This document shows, piece after piece, positions 18,529 to 28,780 of a stretch of DNA of 64,000 bases; the stretch's first letter is position 1, and each line of letters opens with the position of its first letter. Made by a program: the position numbers and the translations under genes. Under the pieces are notes generated by a model. It had not been told where the DNA came from. It saw only the letters and a list, made by a program, of their open reading frames with translations, and ran no database searches. Source of the DNA: Firmicutes bacterium HGW-Firmicutes-1 (lineage in GTDB: Bacteria > Bacillota > Clostridia > Lachnospirales > Vallitaleaceae); contig PHAG01000002.1 in the NCBI GenBank assembly GCA_002841625.1, positions 478,368-542,367 of the forward strand. Direction: 5' to 3'.

Positions 18529-20625
18529 TTATTCTTCTTCTAATATTGCTTTTCTAGATAGGTTGATTCTTCCTTGTTGATCAATTTCCATTACCTTTAC
18601 CATAATTTCATCACCAAGATTTACAACATCTTCAACTTTGTTTACTCTTTCTTTCGCTAATTTAGAAATATGAACCAAACCATCTTTACCAGGTACTAAT
18701 TCAACAAAAGCACCAAATGCTGTTATTCTAACTACTTTACCTGTATAAACAGATCCAACTTCAACACCATTTACAATAGTTTCAATAATTTTTATTGCTT
18801 CTTTTGCTTTTGCAATGTTGCTGCTGCAAATAAACACTCTACCATCATCTTCAATATCAATTTTAACTCCCGTATCTTCAATAATTTTATTGATAACTTT
18901 ACCTCTAGCTCCAATAACCTCACTGATTTTCTCTGGATTGATTGTCATTTGAAGAATTTTAGGTGCATACTCTGATAACTCAGCTCTAGGTTTATCTATA
19001 GCCTTTAACATAACTTCATCTAGGATATATAGTCTAGCTTTTCTAGTTTGTAAAATTGATTTTTCGATAATTTCTTGGCTAATACCTTTTACCTTCATAT
19101 CAACTTGAATTGCAGTTATTCCTTTATGTGTTCCAGCTACTTTAAAATCCATGTCACCAAAAAAGTCTTCAAGACCTTGGATATCTGTTAATAATACATA
19201 GTCATCATCATTGTCTCCAGTAACTAAACCACAAGAGATACCTGCAACTGGTGCCTTAATAGGAACACCTGCAGCCATTAATGATAATGTACTTGCACAA
19301 ATACTACCTTGAGAAGTAGAACCATTAGAGCTTAATACTTCTGAAACTAAACGTAGTGCATAAGGAAATTCAGCTTCTGAAGGTAATACTGGAATTAAAG
19401 CTTTCTCTGCCAAAGCACCATGTCCGATTTCTCTACGTCCTGGTCCTCTGTTTGGTTTTGCTTCGCCAACTGAGAAAGACGGGAAATTATAATGATGTAT
19501 ATATCTCTTAGACGTTGCTAATTCATCTAATCCATCTAAATGTTGCGCTTCTGAAAGTGGTCCAAGTGTAGTAATTGTCAATACTTGAGTTTGTCCACGG
19601 CTAAATAAACCAGTACCATGTGATTTTGGCAAAAAGTCTACTTCTGCAGTAAGCGTTCTGATTTCATCTAATGCACGACCATCTGGTCTTTTGTTATCTT
19701 TTAAAATCATCTTTCTTACCGTAGCTTTTTCATACTTGTACATTGCTTCATCAAGGTAAGTCAACCACTCTTCATTTATTTCTACAAGCTTTTCTTCAAG
19801 CTCTTTTTTGATCTCTGTAATACGGTCTTCTCGTATTTGTTTTACATCTGTAAATACAGCGTGTTCCATTCTATCACTACTAATGATTTCTTTTACAGCA
19901 GCATACATTTCTTTTGGAACTTCTGATTTTTCATATTCATGTTTTGGTTTGCCTTCTTTTTCAACTATGCCTTCAATCCATTGCACAATCTTTTGATTGG
20001 CTTCGTGTGCTTTCGCAATTGATTTAATCATAACATCTTCTGATACTTCATTTGCTGCTGCTTCAATCATAACGACTTTGTTCTTAGTCGATGAAACAGT
20101 TACTGTCATTTCAGTTATTTCTCTTTGGTCTTGTGTAGGGTTTAGAATAATTTCTCCATTAACTAACCCCATGATAACCGTAGATATTGGTCCCTCAAAT
20201 GGTATATCAGAAATAGATAGCGCTACTGATGAACCAATCATTGCTGCTATCTCTGGTTGACAGTCGTTATCAACACATAATACTGTATTTACAATTGCAC
20301 AATCATTTCGATAATCGTCAGGGAAAAGTGGGCGAATAGGTCTATCAATAACCCTTGAGGTTAAAACTGAATTTTCTGAAGGCCTACCTTCTCTTTTTAT
20401 AAAACCTCCTGGTATTTTTCCAACTGCATACATCCTTTCATCGTAATCTACACTTAATGGAAAAAAATCAATACCCTTTCTCGGTTTTTCTGATGCTGTA
20501 GCTGTTGATAATACAACAGTATCTCCGTATCTTACCAAAGCTGCACCGTTTGCTTGTTCTGCTACTTTGCCGATTTCAACACTTAAAGTTCTCCCGGCTA
20601 ATTCCATTGAATAAACTCTTGACAT
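18529..20625 (-). CDS. pnp: Polyribonucleotide nucleotidyltransferase (PNPase)
   Basis: 698-residue 3'-5' phosphorolytic exoribonuclease. Two RNase PH domains (about 1-225 and 310-540) flank a helical domain; a KH domain (IGARGKVINKI, near 565) and an S1 domain (about 620-695, GKVVRITAFGAFVEL) follow. Downstream of rpsO as in most bacteria. The leader holds a long hairpin at 20647-20733, in the place where an RNase III-processed stem controls pnp in Escherichia coli. Confidence 0.97.
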   Translation of the reverse strand: MSRVYSMELAGRTLSVEIGKVAEQANGAALVRYGDTVVLSTATASEKPRKGIDFFPLSVDYDERMYAVGKIPGGFIKREGRPSENSVLTSRVIDRPIRPLFPDDYRNDCAIVNTVLCVDNDCQPEIAAMIGSSVALSISDIPFEGPISTVIMGLVNGEIILNPTQDQREITEMTVTVSSTKNKVVMIEAAANEVSEDVMIKSIAKAHEANQKIVQWIEGIVEKEGKPKHEYEKSEVPKEMYAAVKEIISSDRMEHAVFTDVKQIREDRITEIKKELEEKLVEINEEWLTYLDEAMYKYEKATVRKMILKDNKRPDGRALDEIRTLTAEVDFLPKSHGTGLFSRGQTQVLTITTLGPLSEAQHLDGLDELATSKRYIHHYNFPSFSVGEAKPNRGPGRREIGHGALAEKALIPVLPSEAEFPYALRLVSEVLSSNGSTSQGSICASTLSLMAAGVPIKAPVAGISCGLVTGDNDDDYVLLTDIQGLEDFFGDMDFKVAGTHKGITAIQVDMKVKGISQEIIEKSILQTRKARLYILDEVMLKAIDKPRAELSEYAPKILQMTINPEKISEVIGARGKVINKIIEDTGVKIDIEDDGRVFICSSNIAKAKEAIKIIETIVNGVEVGSVYTGKVVRITAFGAFVELVPGKDGLVHISKLAKERVNKVEDVVNLGDEIMVKVMEIDQQGRINLSRKAILEEE

Positions 20626-20646
20626 AATGATCTCCTTTAGACTTTG

Positions 20647-20733
20647 TGCCTAGTAATCCTTAGTCGTTAGTCTTTATCATTCAATCCCTATTGAATTACA
20701 AAAACTAATGACTAAAGGGCTTAGGGCTAGGCA
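20647..20733 (-). promoter_or_regulatory. Long imperfect hairpin in the rpsO-pnp spacer
   Basis: An 87-nt inverted repeat. The outer arms TGCCTAG (20647-20653) and CTAGGCA (20727-20733) are perfect; the middle arms CCTTAGTCGTTAGT (20658-20671) and ACTAATGACTAAAGG (20704-20718) pair with one bulge and one wobble; the inner ATTCAAT/ATTGAAT arms close a CCCT loop. It lies only 20 nt upstream of the pnp start. A double-stranded RNA processing site is the favoured reading; a small MITE-like insert is the alternative. Confidence 0.7.
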
Positions 20734-20828
20734 ATGTTTGTTTTTCTACAATTATAGCGTTCTTTGTACAATCGCAGTGTTCTTTAAAGCTCTCTCTTGC
20801 TTGCAAGATGAACTTTCCTACTGGATAA

Positions 20829-20861
20829 AAATTATAGAGCGGAAAAAATCTTCCGCTCTAT
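20829..20861 (-). terminator. Intrinsic terminator of rpsO
   Basis: Perfect 11-bp stem ATAGAGCGGAA (20834-20844) with TTCCGCTCTAT (20851-20861), followed on the minus strand by AATTTTTAT. Read-through to pnp is probably partial. Confidence 0.85.
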
Positions 20862-20868
20862 ATTATTA

Positions 20869-21138
20869 TTACCTTCTTAAAGATAATTCTGCAATTAAGT
20901 TACGATAAGATTCAATATCATTGTTTTTAAGATATTGTAATAAACCTCTTCTTTGACCAACCATCATTAATAATCCTCTTCTTGAATGGTGATCTTTTTT
21001 GTGCATTTTTAAATGCTCAGTAAGATGGTTAATTCTAAACGTTAATAATGCAATTTGCACTTCAGGAGAACCAGTATCTTTGTCATTTCTCCCAAACTTA
21101 GTGATAATTTCTTGCTTTGTAGCTTTGTCCATAACCAT
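20869..21138 (-). CDS. rpsO: 30S ribosomal protein S15
   Basis: 89 residues, the standard S15 length, with the conserved [14 protein letters not shown] and [15 protein letters not shown] segments that contact 16S rRNA. AGGAGG lies seven bases before the first ATG; a second ATG two codons on is too far. It has its own sigma-A promoter, a structured leader and a terminator before pnp. Confidence 0.97.
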   Translation of the reverse strand: MVMDKATKQEIITKFGRNDKDTGSPEVQIALLTFRINHLTEHLKMHKKDHHSRRGLLMMVGQRRGLLQYLKNNDIESYRNLIAELSLRR

Positions 21139-21221
21139 GGGGCTACCTCCTATAATATAATATTATGCCAATTTCTAAGATGTGGGCGGAGTCTCCAACA
21201 TCTGAGGAACGGCTACTTCCA
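21139..21221 (-). ncRNA. Candidate S15 autoregulatory leader
   Basis: The 5' untranslated RNA of rpsO, starting just below the promoter, can fold: AGATGT pairs with ACATCT around an inner GGA/TCC hairpin, next to a GGAA/TTCC hairpin. S15 commonly represses its own mRNA through such leaders, but the exact S15-binding motif was not proved here. Confidence 0.5.
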
Positions 21222-21227
21222 CAAAAT

Positions 21228-21256
21228 ATCTTACCATATGTCATAAATTTTGTAAA
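21228..21256 (-). promoter_or_regulatory. Sigma-A promoter of rpsO
   Basis: Minus strand TTTACA (-35, 21251-21256), 17-bp spacer, TAAGAT (-10, 21228-21233). It would start transcription close to 21221 and leave a leader of about 80 nt. Confidence 0.75.
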
Positions 21257-21535
21257 CCATTATTTCAATTAACCTTAAACTTTATTGGCATAATTTCTTA
21301 TTCGAAGCAAGTAATTGATTGTCACAGAATAGGCTGAAAATAAATGATATAATTTCAGTAATATTTTGCGCTCTTTTTTTGATTCTATACCATTTTATAT
21401 TTTATTTGCATGCTCATCTTTGATAATGTTCTGCTAATTTTAACAATAGATTGTTATGTTTGCTGGTATTTTTTGTGCAATAGGTGTATAATTAGAAGAC
21501 TTCACGATATGTCATTAATAGAAGGAGAATACCCT

Positions 21536-22753
21536 ATGGATGTATTTGTAGCACGTCAGCCGATCTTTGATAGAAGTAATCATGTTATTGCTTACGAATT
21601 ACTATACCGTACAAATGAAAACAATTTTTTTGATCATAGTGTATCTTCTAATATAGCCACATCTATTCTACTTATGAATAGTTATTATTCCTTTGGGATT
21701 GATAACTTAATTGGCAATCGATTTGCTTATATTAACTTTAGTAAGGCTCTAATAGAAAATGACATTCCCTTATTATTAGATGAATCTCACGTAGTTATAG
21801 AATTACTTGAAAATATTAAGCCTGATAATCATTTGCTCAACAAATTAGCTTACTTTAAAGAAAGAGGCTTCAAGATTGCTCTCGATGATTTTACTTTCCA
21901 TTATCCCTATACCGAACTGATTGATCTAGCAGATATCATTAAGGTAGATTTTTTAAATAATACGCTTGAAGAAATCATTGGAATATTTCTGAAATATAAA
22001 AAACAAGGCAAAATTCTACTAGCTGAAAAAGTAGAATCTTATGATTTATATTTATGGGCTCGTAAAGTTGGTTTTGACTTTTTTCAAGGATATTACTTTA
22101 GTAAGCCCGTCATTATGAAGAAAACCGCTTTGCCTGATTCTGCATATCAATATTTTAGACTTGTAGAAAAGCTCAATGCACAAGAACCTAACTACAAAGA
22201 GATTGCTGGTATTATCGAAACAGATGTTACTTTGACTTACAAGTTATTAAAGCTTATTAATTCGAGATTCTCTTTAGTTAATAATATTTCCTCAATCCAA
22301 CATGGGCTTGCTATTATTGGCATTAATTCTTTCAAGAAATGGTTAAGCCTTGCTATGCTTCAAAACATTGCTACGCTAAAAACACCAGAAATCGTGAAAA
22401 TAGCAATCATAAGGTCTCAATTCATGGAAACAGTTGCTCGTGAATCATCCTTAAGAAAGCATACTGAAGAAATTACTTTTGTTGGTATCTTATCAGTCAT
22501 TGATGTCCTTTTAGAAGCAACCATGATAGATATCCTTCATAATCTACCACTAAGCGATGAAGTTAAGAATACGCTACTAGGAGAAGATACTGATTATGCA
22601 ACTATATTTAATATCCTTAAATTGTATGAGGTTGGAGATTTTCATGACCTTGTCAACTTATGTGATCGCATTCATTTTGACTCAAATAAATTACCTAAAA
22701 TTTACTGTTCTTCTGTAAAGTGGGCTGAGGATTTATTTGAGTATATGCAATAA
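21536..22753 (+). CDS. EAL-HDOD domain signalling protein (YuxH type)
   Basis: 405 residues: an N-terminal EAL domain (about 1-195) and a C-terminal HDOD domain (about 200-400). It opens with VFVARQPIFDR and YELLYR, where the catalytic EAL triad is replaced, as in the YuxH group, so c-di-GMP hydrolysis is unlikely. DDFTF is likewise degenerate. HDOD proteins act in signalling and motility control in other bacteria. AAGGAG sits before the ATG at 21536, and a TATAAT lies at 21487-21492. A longer frame from 21410 has no ribosome site. Monocistronic, ending at the convergent terminator with ribF. Confidence 0.88.
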   Translation: MDVFVARQPIFDRSNHVIAYELLYRTNENNFFDHSVSSNIATSILLMNSYYSFGIDNLIGNRFAYINFSKALIENDIPLLLDESHVVIELLENIKPDNHLLNKLAYFKERGFKIALDDFTFHYPYTELIDLADIIKVDFLNNTLEEIIGIFLKYKKQGKILLAEKVESYDLYLWARKVGFDFFQGYYFSKPVIMKKTALPDSAYQYFRLVEKLNAQEPNYKEIAGIIETDVTLTYKLLKLINSRFSLVNNISSIQHGLAIIGINSFKKWLSLAMLQNIATLKTPEIVKIAIIRSQFMETVARESSLRKHTEEITFVGILSVIDVLLEATMIDILHNLPLSDEVKNTLLGEDTDYATIFNILKLYEVGDFHDLVNLCDRIHFDSNKLPKIYCSSVKWAEDLFEYMQ

Positions 22754-22756
22754 CAC

Positions 22757-22819
22757 GAAAATCGGCTGCGCCAAGTTAAAACTCTCGTTACCTATCTGCC
22801 GCTTTTCCAATTGCTTATG
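22757..22819 (+). repeat. Intergenic hairpin repeat, copy 2
   Basis: Best-preserved copy. GAAAATCGGC (22757-22766) and GCCGCTTTTC (22798-22807) are inverted repeats with one mismatch around a variable 31-nt middle, and the right arm continues into CAATTGCTTATG. It shares ATCTGCCGCTTTTCCA with copy 3. It lies between the EAL-HDOD stop and the terminator. Confidence 0.75.
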
Positions 22820-22840
22820 CAGTACTTTCATAGTAAAGAA

Positions 22841-22880
22841 AAAAATAGTCTCTTTTATTTTATTAAAATAGACTATTTAT
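22841..22880. terminator. Bidirectional terminator between the EAL-HDOD gene and ribF
   Basis: AAATAGTCT (22843-22851) pairs with AGACTATTT (22870-22878), with A-rich and T-rich flanks on both sides. It serves two convergent genes. Confidence 0.8.
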
Positions 22881-22884
22881 TTAT

Positions 22885-23805
22885 TTAAGCATTGAAATAT
22901 TGTTTCATTGCATCAATATCTAAATGAATTTGTGTCTTCAAGTCATCCAGCGTATTAAACTTCTTCTCTGGTCTTAAATAGTGATACAGATTCACACTAA
23001 TTTCTTCTCCATATATGTCTTCATTAAAACCAATGATATGTGTTTCAACAATAAGGGCTTGTCCATCTACTGTAGGATTGTTGCCAATATTAGTTACTCC
23101 ATTATACTCTTTGCCTCTTACCTTTACCTTTGAAATATATACTCCTCTAGGCGGCAACAACTTACTCTCGTCAGGTATAATATTGGCTGTTGGAATTCCA
23201 ATACCCGTTCCAATATGCTTACCCTCTATAACACTTCCATTTATCAAAAATGGCCTTCCCATTAGCTCATTCGCTAGATCAAGATTACCTTCCTTAATTT
23301 CGTCTCGAATCCACGTGCTACTAATTACGGTTTCTCCATGCTTTAACTTATGAACAACAATGACATCAAAATCATATTCTTGCGAATATTCTACCAACGT
23401 CTTGTAATCACCTAATTTGTTTTTACCAAATCTATAATCTGCCCCAATAATAACCACTTGCGCATTAAGCTTGGTTAGAATAATTTCTTCAATAAATTGT
23501 TTGTAAGAAACTGATGCAGATTGTTTTGTAAATGGAAATTCAATATAATAATTGATACCTGCATTTTCCATGATCATTTCTTTTTCATGACTTGTATAAA
23601 TTAGATCAACTGGCATTTTCCCGGTCAAAACAAACGAAGGATGTGGGAAAAAGGTAAAGATTGCTGTTTTAATTCCTTCTTCTCTTGCTATTTCTTCTGC
23701 TTTATGAATCAAGAGCATATGCCCTTTATGTATTCCATCAAAATTACCTAATACGACTGCCGTCTTAGGTAATGTCATATAATCGTTCATCACTATTTTT
23801 TCCAT
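22885..23805 (-). CDS. ribF: Bifunctional riboflavin kinase/FMN adenylyltransferase
   Basis: 306 residues. The N-terminal nucleotidyltransferase domain (LGNFDGIHKGH, about 18-28) makes FAD; the C-terminal flavokinase domain (GTGIGIPTANI, about 195-205) phosphorylates riboflavin to FMN. Strong AAGGAG before the ATG. Last gene of the rimP-nusA-infB-truB operon, 13 nt after truB. Confidence 0.96.
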   Translation of the reverse strand: MEKIVMNDYMTLPKTAVVLGNFDGIHKGHMLLIHKAEEIAREEGIKTAIFTFFPHPSFVLTGKMPVDLIYTSHEKEMIMENAGINYYIEFPFTKQSASVSYKQFIEEIILTKLNAQVVIIGADYRFGKNKLGDYKTLVEYSQEYDFDVIVVHKLKHGETVISSTWIRDEIKEGNLDLANELMGRPFLINGSVIEGKHIGTGIGIPTANIIPDESKLLPPRGVYISKVKVRGKEYNGVTNIGNNPTVDGQALIVETHIIGFNEDIYGEEISVNLYHYLRPEKKFNTLDDLKTQIHLDIDAMKQYFNA

Positions 23806-23818
23806 TTAAATGATCTCC

Positions 23819-24724
23819 TTAAATAAATAGCGTCCTAGGCTTTAGTATTAATTCATCATCTTCTGATTTAATGCAATGATATAGTCCAATAAAATCATCT
23901 TTTTCATCATAAATTCTATATTGACGTTCAACGATAAGTTTTATTGGTTGTACTAAATAAGCTAATTTTAGTTTATTGCCATTATATAGCGCTTTGTTGA
24001 ATTCTTCCTTTACACATACTTGAGGATAGTCTAAAAAAATCCTATCTACACTCATGATCTTTTCTTCTAATTTATTATCTGCAATTAGCTGATCTAACTC
24101 ATCTATTTTAAGGCTATTTTGTTTTTCAAAATCTCCTGACTTCTCTCTTATTAAGGATGTCATATGTGCTCCACAACCAAGCACTTCACCGATATCATGA
24201 CATAAGGTTCTTATATAGGTTCCTTTTGAACAAGAGACTCTCAAAAAAACATTCTCTCCCTCAATAGAAATATCTGATATATCATAAAAAACAATATCTC
24301 TAGCTTGCCGCTCAACTGTTTTTCCTTCTCTTGCAAGATCATATAGTCTTTTGCCACCTATTTTTATTGCAGAGTACATGGGCGGTATTTGACTGTACGG
24401 GCCTATAAAGCTTTCAATAGCTTTTGTAATCTGTTCATGGGAACAATGAACCTCTTTAGATTCTAAAATTGTGCCAGTATGATCTTGTGTATCTGTGGAC
24501 TGCCCTAATTTCATTGTTGCTGCATAGGTTTTTTCCTTGTCTATTAAATAGTCAACTGCTTTGGTTGCTTTACCAATGCAAATAGGAAGTACTCCTTCAG
24601 CTTGAGGATCAAGGGTACCTGTATGTCCAATTTTTTTAATATGAAGCTTTTTTCTCAGAATAGCTACAACATCAAAGGAAGTGTAGTCTTTTTCTTTATA
24701 AATATTTATAATGCCATCTTTCAT
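23819..24724 (-). CDS. truB: tRNA pseudouridine-55 synthase
   Basis: 301 residues. Makes pseudouridine 55 in the T-loop of tRNAs. The catalytic Asp39 is in GHTGTLDPQA, and KGTYIRTLCHDIG is the second conserved motif. Between nrnA and ribF on the same strand with short gaps, the standard order in Bacillota. Confidence 0.96.
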   Translation of the reverse strand: MKDGIINIYKEKDYTSFDVVAILRKKLHIKKIGHTGTLDPQAEGVLPICIGKATKAVDYLIDKEKTYAATMKLGQSTDTQDHTGTILESKEVHCSHEQITKAIESFIGPYSQIPPMYSAIKIGGKRLYDLAREGKTVERQARDIVFYDISDISIEGENVFLRVSCSKGTYIRTLCHDIGEVLGCGAHMTSLIREKSGDFEKQNSLKIDELDQLIADNKLEEKIMSVDRIFLDYPQVCVKEEFNKALYNGNKLKLAYLVQPIKLIVERQYRIYDEKDDFIGLYHCIKSEDDELILKPRTLFI

Positions 24725-24753
24725 AAAAGGTCCTCTTAAGTAATTTGGTTATG

Positions 24754-25710
24754 TCAGGATGACATAACCAATTGTTCATTAATCACTGATATGATTTTTT
24801 GCATAACAGTAGATAGGTGTCCTTCAAGACAGAAGCCGGATGCATTCTTGTGTCCGCCTCCACCAAAGTATTGTGCAACTTCACAAACATTCACTGCACC
24901 TTTTGAGCGCAGGCTGACTTTGTGTTCGTGTAAATCGGTTTCATATATAAACACTGAACATTCTATGTTTTCAATTTCGTTCAACATCTGAACAATGCTT
25001 TCTGTATGTTTCTTTGTTGCATTTAAGGATTGTATTTCATTTCTTGTTAAATAGGTCAATGCAATTTTGTCTAATGAAAACATTTGAAGATTTTCAATTG
25101 CTTTGCTTTGTGCTCTCAACCCAGTTAATGATTTGTAAAAGAATAACTTGCTAATAATTTCCGTAAAGTCTACACCATACGTAATAAGGCTTCCTGCAAT
25201 GTTATGGGTATTTTGTGTGGTACAGCTATGTTTAAATATGCCCGTATCATAAACAATACCTGTATATAGAGCAGTGGCTATGTCCACATCAACCAAAGAC
25301 TTATCATCTATCATATCATAGATGATTTCGCAGGTTGAGCTCGCAGCACTTACGACATAATTATATTTACCAAAATTCGTATTGCTAAAATGATGATCAA
25401 TATTGATGATAGTTTTTGCTTTATCTATGCACTTTTGAAATTCACCAAATCTCGTGACATCTCCACAATCAAGGGAAATTAACAAATCCACTTTAGTTGG
25501 TTCCTTATCAACAATCCATTTTCCTAAGGGCAAAAAATGATAGGTGCTTGGTACATCCTTTAACAAAACATTTGCCCTAATTCCTTTTTTGTTTAACAAC
25601 ATAGCCAATGCTAATGTCGCTCCAACACAATCACCATCAGGATTCATATGCCCTAAAATATAAATATCTTCCGAGTCCTTTGCAAGTTCTTCAATATCCT
25701 TAAGAAGCAT
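24754..25710 (-). CDS. nrnA: Bifunctional oligoribonuclease/PAP phosphatase (DHH family)
   Basis: 318 residues. The DHH phosphoesterase domain has GHMNPDGDC near residue 20, DCGD near 83 and NIDHHFSN near 102; the DHHA1 domain ends with FGGGGHKNASG. In Bacillus, NrnA degrades short RNAs and dephosphorylates 3'-phosphoadenosine 5'-phosphate. Three bases after rbfA, in the usual operon position. Confidence 0.94.
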   Translation of the reverse strand: MLLKDIEELAKDSEDIYILGHMNPDGDCVGATLALAMLLNKKGIRANVLLKDVPSTYHFLPLGKWIVDKEPTKVDLLISLDCGDVTRFGEFQKCIDKAKTIINIDHHFSNTNFGKYNYVVSAASSTCEIIYDMIDDKSLVDVDIATALYTGIVYDTGIFKHSCTTQNTHNIAGSLITYGVDFTEIISKLFFYKSLTGLRAQSKAIENLQMFSLDKIALTYLTRNEIQSLNATKKHTESIVQMLNEIENIECSVFIYETDLHEHKVSLRSKGAVNVCEVAQYFGGGGHKNASGFCLEGHLSTVMQKIISVINEQLVMSS

Positions 25711-25713
25711 TTA

Positions 25714-26082
25714 TCATTTCTCCTGTCCTTCATTATTAATGACGTCATCGATTAGTTTAGACATATTGATTCCATATTCAATAGATTGATCCATAACAAA
25801 ATGGAGTTCTGGTGTAAGCCTAAGGTTCACTTTTCTTGCTAGTTCACCTTTAATGTATCCAGATGAACTTTTCAAACCTTCTTCTGTACTTTTACGAACT
25901 TCCTCATTCCCCAAAACACTAATAAAAATCTTGCAGTGTTTTAAATCTGGTGTTGTTTCTACTCTAAGAACACTAGCTAAAGGGGTTACCCTTGGGTCTT
26001 TAAGTCCTGTTCTAATAATATTACTCAATTCATGTTTAATTTCTTCATTAATTCGTGTAATTCTATTATTTGCTTTTCTCAT
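25714..26082 (-). CDS. rbfA: Ribosome-binding factor A
   Basis: 122-residue KH-fold 30S maturation and cold-adaptation factor. RITRINEEIKHELSNII at the start and the SSGYIKGELARKVNLRLTPEL stretch are family hallmarks. It follows infB by about 70 nt and precedes nrnA. Confidence 0.95.
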   Translation of the reverse strand: MRKANNRITRINEEIKHELSNIIRTGLKDPRVTPLASVLRVETTPDLKHCKIFISVLGNEEVRKSTEEGLKSSSGYIKGELARKVNLRLTPELHFVMDQSIEYGINMSKLIDDVINNEGQEK

Positions 26083-26153
26083 TTTTTACCTTCCATACTA
26101 TAAAAAACTGATTATATTATATTGAGATTTCTTGCTATAAAAGCTAGGTTACT

Positions 26154-28442
26154 CTATCTTGGTAATTCTTCCATGATAAAGGCTTCAATGATGTCGCCTT
26201 CCTTCATATCATTATACTTCGTAAGTGTAAAACCACACTCATAGCCTGTATTAACTTCCTTAGCATCATCTTTAAAGCGCTTTAGAGAATCAAGTTCGCC
26301 TTCATAAATAACGATGTTGTCTCTTAGCAATCTAACACTTGATTTTCTAGTTATCTTACCATCAAGTACGTAAGCTCCAGCAATGGTACCCACTCCAGAT
26401 ACTTTAAAGGTTTGCCTAACTTCAGCATGCCCAATAATTTTTTCTTTAAACTCTGGATCTAACATACCCTTCATAGCGGCTTCTATATCTTCAATTGCAT
26501 TATAAATAACTCGATATAATCTAAGGTCAATTTCTTCGTTATCCGCTGTTATCTTTGCTGCTGCTTCAGGTCTAACATTAAATCCTATTATGATTGCATT
26601 AGAAGCAGATGCTAACATTACATCTGATTCATTAATTGCTCCTACGCCACCGTGAATTATATTGATCATTACCTTTTCATTTGACAATTTAACTAAGCTT
26701 TGTTTTACTGCTTCAACAGAACCTTGAACATCTGCTTTAACAATAACTTTTAGCTCTTTCACATCGCCAGCTTGAATTTGAGTAAACAAATCATCTAGTG
26801 TTACTTTATGTGGTGTATGAGTAAGTAATTTTTCTCTATTTTTTACTGTTACTTTTTCAGCTACATGTCTTGCTTGACGCTCATCCTTTGCTGTATAGAA
26901 CGCTTCGCCAGCAATTGGAACCTCTGATAATCCAAGAACTTCTACTGGTGTTGAAGGTCCAGCATGCTTAACACGTCTTCCTTTATCATCCACCATAGCT
27001 CTGATACGACCATATGCAGTTCCTGCTACTATAGAATCCCCAACATTTAAGGTACCATGTTGAACAAGTACTGTTGCAACAGGGCCTCTACCTTTATCAA
27101 GCTGTGACTCTATAATGGTTCCTCTTGCATTTTTATGTGGGTTAGCTTTGAATTCTTCAATTTCAGATACAAGTAAGATCATTTCTAATAGTTGGTCAAG
27201 ATTTGTTCTTTCTAGCGCTGATACATCAACACAAATAGTATCGCCACCCCATTCTTCAGCAACTAATTGAAATTCAACCAATTCCTGCTTAACACGATCT
27301 GAGTTTGCACCTGGCTTATCTATTTTGTTCACTGCTACAATAATTTTAACTCCAGCTGCTTTAGCATGATTAATTGCTTCTATCGTTTGTGGCATAACTC
27401 CATCATCTGCTGCTACAACTAGGATTGCGATGTCTGTTGCCATTGCTCCTCTAAGTCTCATAGCCGTAAACGCTTCATGTCCTGGTGTATCTAAAAAGGT
27501 AATTTTTTGGCCGTTAATTGCTACAACTGAAGCACCAATGTGCTGTGTAATACCACCGTGTTCACCTTCTGTTACTTTACTTTCTCTAATTGCATCTAAT
27601 AAAGAAGTTTTACCATGATCAACATGACCCATAACTACAACAACTGGAGGTCTGCTTTCTAAATCTTCTGGTGAATCTGGTTCTTCTTTAAAGAATTCTT
27701 CTGTAATATCCACTTCTTCCATTTGTTCTACAAGAAAACCTAATTCTTCTGCAACGGATTGGGCCATATCAAAGTTGATTTCTTGATTTGCTGTTGCCAT
27801 AACACCTTTAATCATTAACATTTTAATAATTTCTGATGCTTGTTTGTCTATTTTAAGTGATAAGTCTTTAACTGTAATTGTGTCTGCTATTTTAATAATG
27901 GATAGTTCTCCTTCTTTTTCAATTTGAGCTGATTTCTGTGAATTCTTTGTATTAGCTACTGATTTCTCCGCCTCAGGTTGAGCTTGTTGAGGTTGCACTT
28001 GTGGTTGCACTTGTGGTTGCACTTGTTTTGTTTGAGCTTGTTTTGGTTGCACTTGATTTGGTCTATGCTTTGGTGCTTCTTGCTTTATCTGCTCTTGTTT
28101 TTGTTGTTTTGGTAGTTCTGTCTTTTGTTGTTCTTGTTTTACTTCATTGTGCTTTGGTTCTTCTTTCACCTTTTTAGCAACATGGGATTGTTCTGCTTGA
28201 GGTGTGATCTTCTTCTCAACTTGTTTCTTTTCTTCTACTTTATGATCAACTGATTTCTTATCAATCTGTTTTTTGTCCGTTCCTTTATTCTTGTAATGTA
28301 CAAGAATTTTTTCCACTTCTTCATCAGAAAGTGACCCCATATGATTTTTTACTTCAATGCCAATTTTAGCAAGTTCATCGACGAGATCTTTGTTACTCAC
28401 TCCAACCTGCTTCGCGATTTCATAGACACGTATTTTTGACAT
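26154..28442 (-). CDS. infB: Translation initiation factor IF-2
   Basis: 762 residues. GTPase that brings initiator tRNA to the 30S subunit. An N-terminal IF2_N helix domain (1-50), a low-complexity Lys/Gln/Pro linker (about 55-170, including repeated VQPQ units encoded by 12-bp direct repeats near 27994-28030), a second IF2_N domain (about 185-235), then the G domain with GHVDHGKT near 272 and DTPGHEAF, followed by domains II-IV. GGAGGTG precedes the ATG. Confidence 0.97.
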   Translation of the reverse strand: MSKIRVYEIAKQVGVSNKDLVDELAKIGIEVKNHMGSLSDEEVEKILVHYKNKGTDKKQIDKKSVDHKVEEKKQVEKKITPQAEQSHVAKKVKEEPKHNEVKQEQQKTELPKQQKQEQIKQEAPKHRPNQVQPKQAQTKQVQPQVQPQVQPQQAQPEAEKSVANTKNSQKSAQIEKEGELSIIKIADTITVKDLSLKIDKQASEIIKMLMIKGVMATANQEINFDMAQSVAEELGFLVEQMEEVDITEEFFKEEPDSPEDLESRPPVVVVMGHVDHGKTSLLDAIRESKVTEGEHGGITQHIGASVVAINGQKITFLDTPGHEAFTAMRLRGAMATDIAILVVAADDGVMPQTIEAINHAKAAGVKIIVAVNKIDKPGANSDRVKQELVEFQLVAEEWGGDTICVDVSALERTNLDQLLEMILLVSEIEEFKANPHKNARGTIIESQLDKGRGPVATVLVQHGTLNVGDSIVAGTAYGRIRAMVDDKGRRVKHAGPSTPVEVLGLSEVPIAGEAFYTAKDERQARHVAEKVTVKNREKLLTHTPHKVTLDDLFTQIQAGDVKELKVIVKADVQGSVEAVKQSLVKLSNEKVMINIIHGGVGAINESDVMLASASNAIIIGFNVRPEAAAKITADNEEIDLRLYRVIYNAIEDIEAAMKGMLDPEFKEKIIGHAEVRQTFKVSGVGTIAGAYVLDGKITRKSSVRLLRDNIVIYEGELDSLKRFKDDAKEVNTGYECGFTLTKYNDMKEGDIIEAFIMEELPR

Positions 28443-28477
28443 TAAATCACCTCCGTAAGCCTTTTAAGCCTATATTT

Positions 28478-28780
28478 TTATTTTTCTTCAATTTTTGACT
28501 TTATATTTTTTGCAAAATTCACGTCTAATATACCTATCGTAGCTCTTACTTCCTTACCTAGTGCTTTTCCTAGCGTATACTTATCACTAAATTCAATCAT
28601 CTCAACATTTCTAAATGTACACATATTTCTAAACTTCTTCTTTGTATTATCTGAAGCATCACCTGCTATAATAACAAGCTTTACTGTTTCATCTTTAATG
28701 GCTTTCTCAACCATAAACTCACCTGCAGCTAACAGTCCCGCCTTCATACAAAGTCCTAGTGTTGGAAAAACTTTATTCAT
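28478..28780 (-). CDS. ylxQ: L7Ae-family ribosomal protein YlxQ
   Basis: 100-residue kink-turn RNA-binding protein. LCMKAGLLAAGE at the start and LVIIAGDASDNTKKK in the middle fit the L7Ae/L30e/S12e family. It overlaps ylxR by 8 nt and lies upstream of infB, as in Bacillus. Its exact RNA target is uncertain. Confidence 0.93.
   Translation of the reverse strand: MNKVFPTLGLCMKAGLLAAGEFMVEKAIKDETVKLVIIAGDASDNTKKKFRNMCTFRNVEMIEFSDKYTLGKALGKEVRATIGILDVNFAKNIKSKIEEK

Noticed and set aside
21139..21535. tRNA or riboswitch in the rpsO to EAL-HDOD gap
   Set aside because: No cloverleaf or known aptamer core seen; the structure near rpsO is better read as a ribosomal-protein leader.
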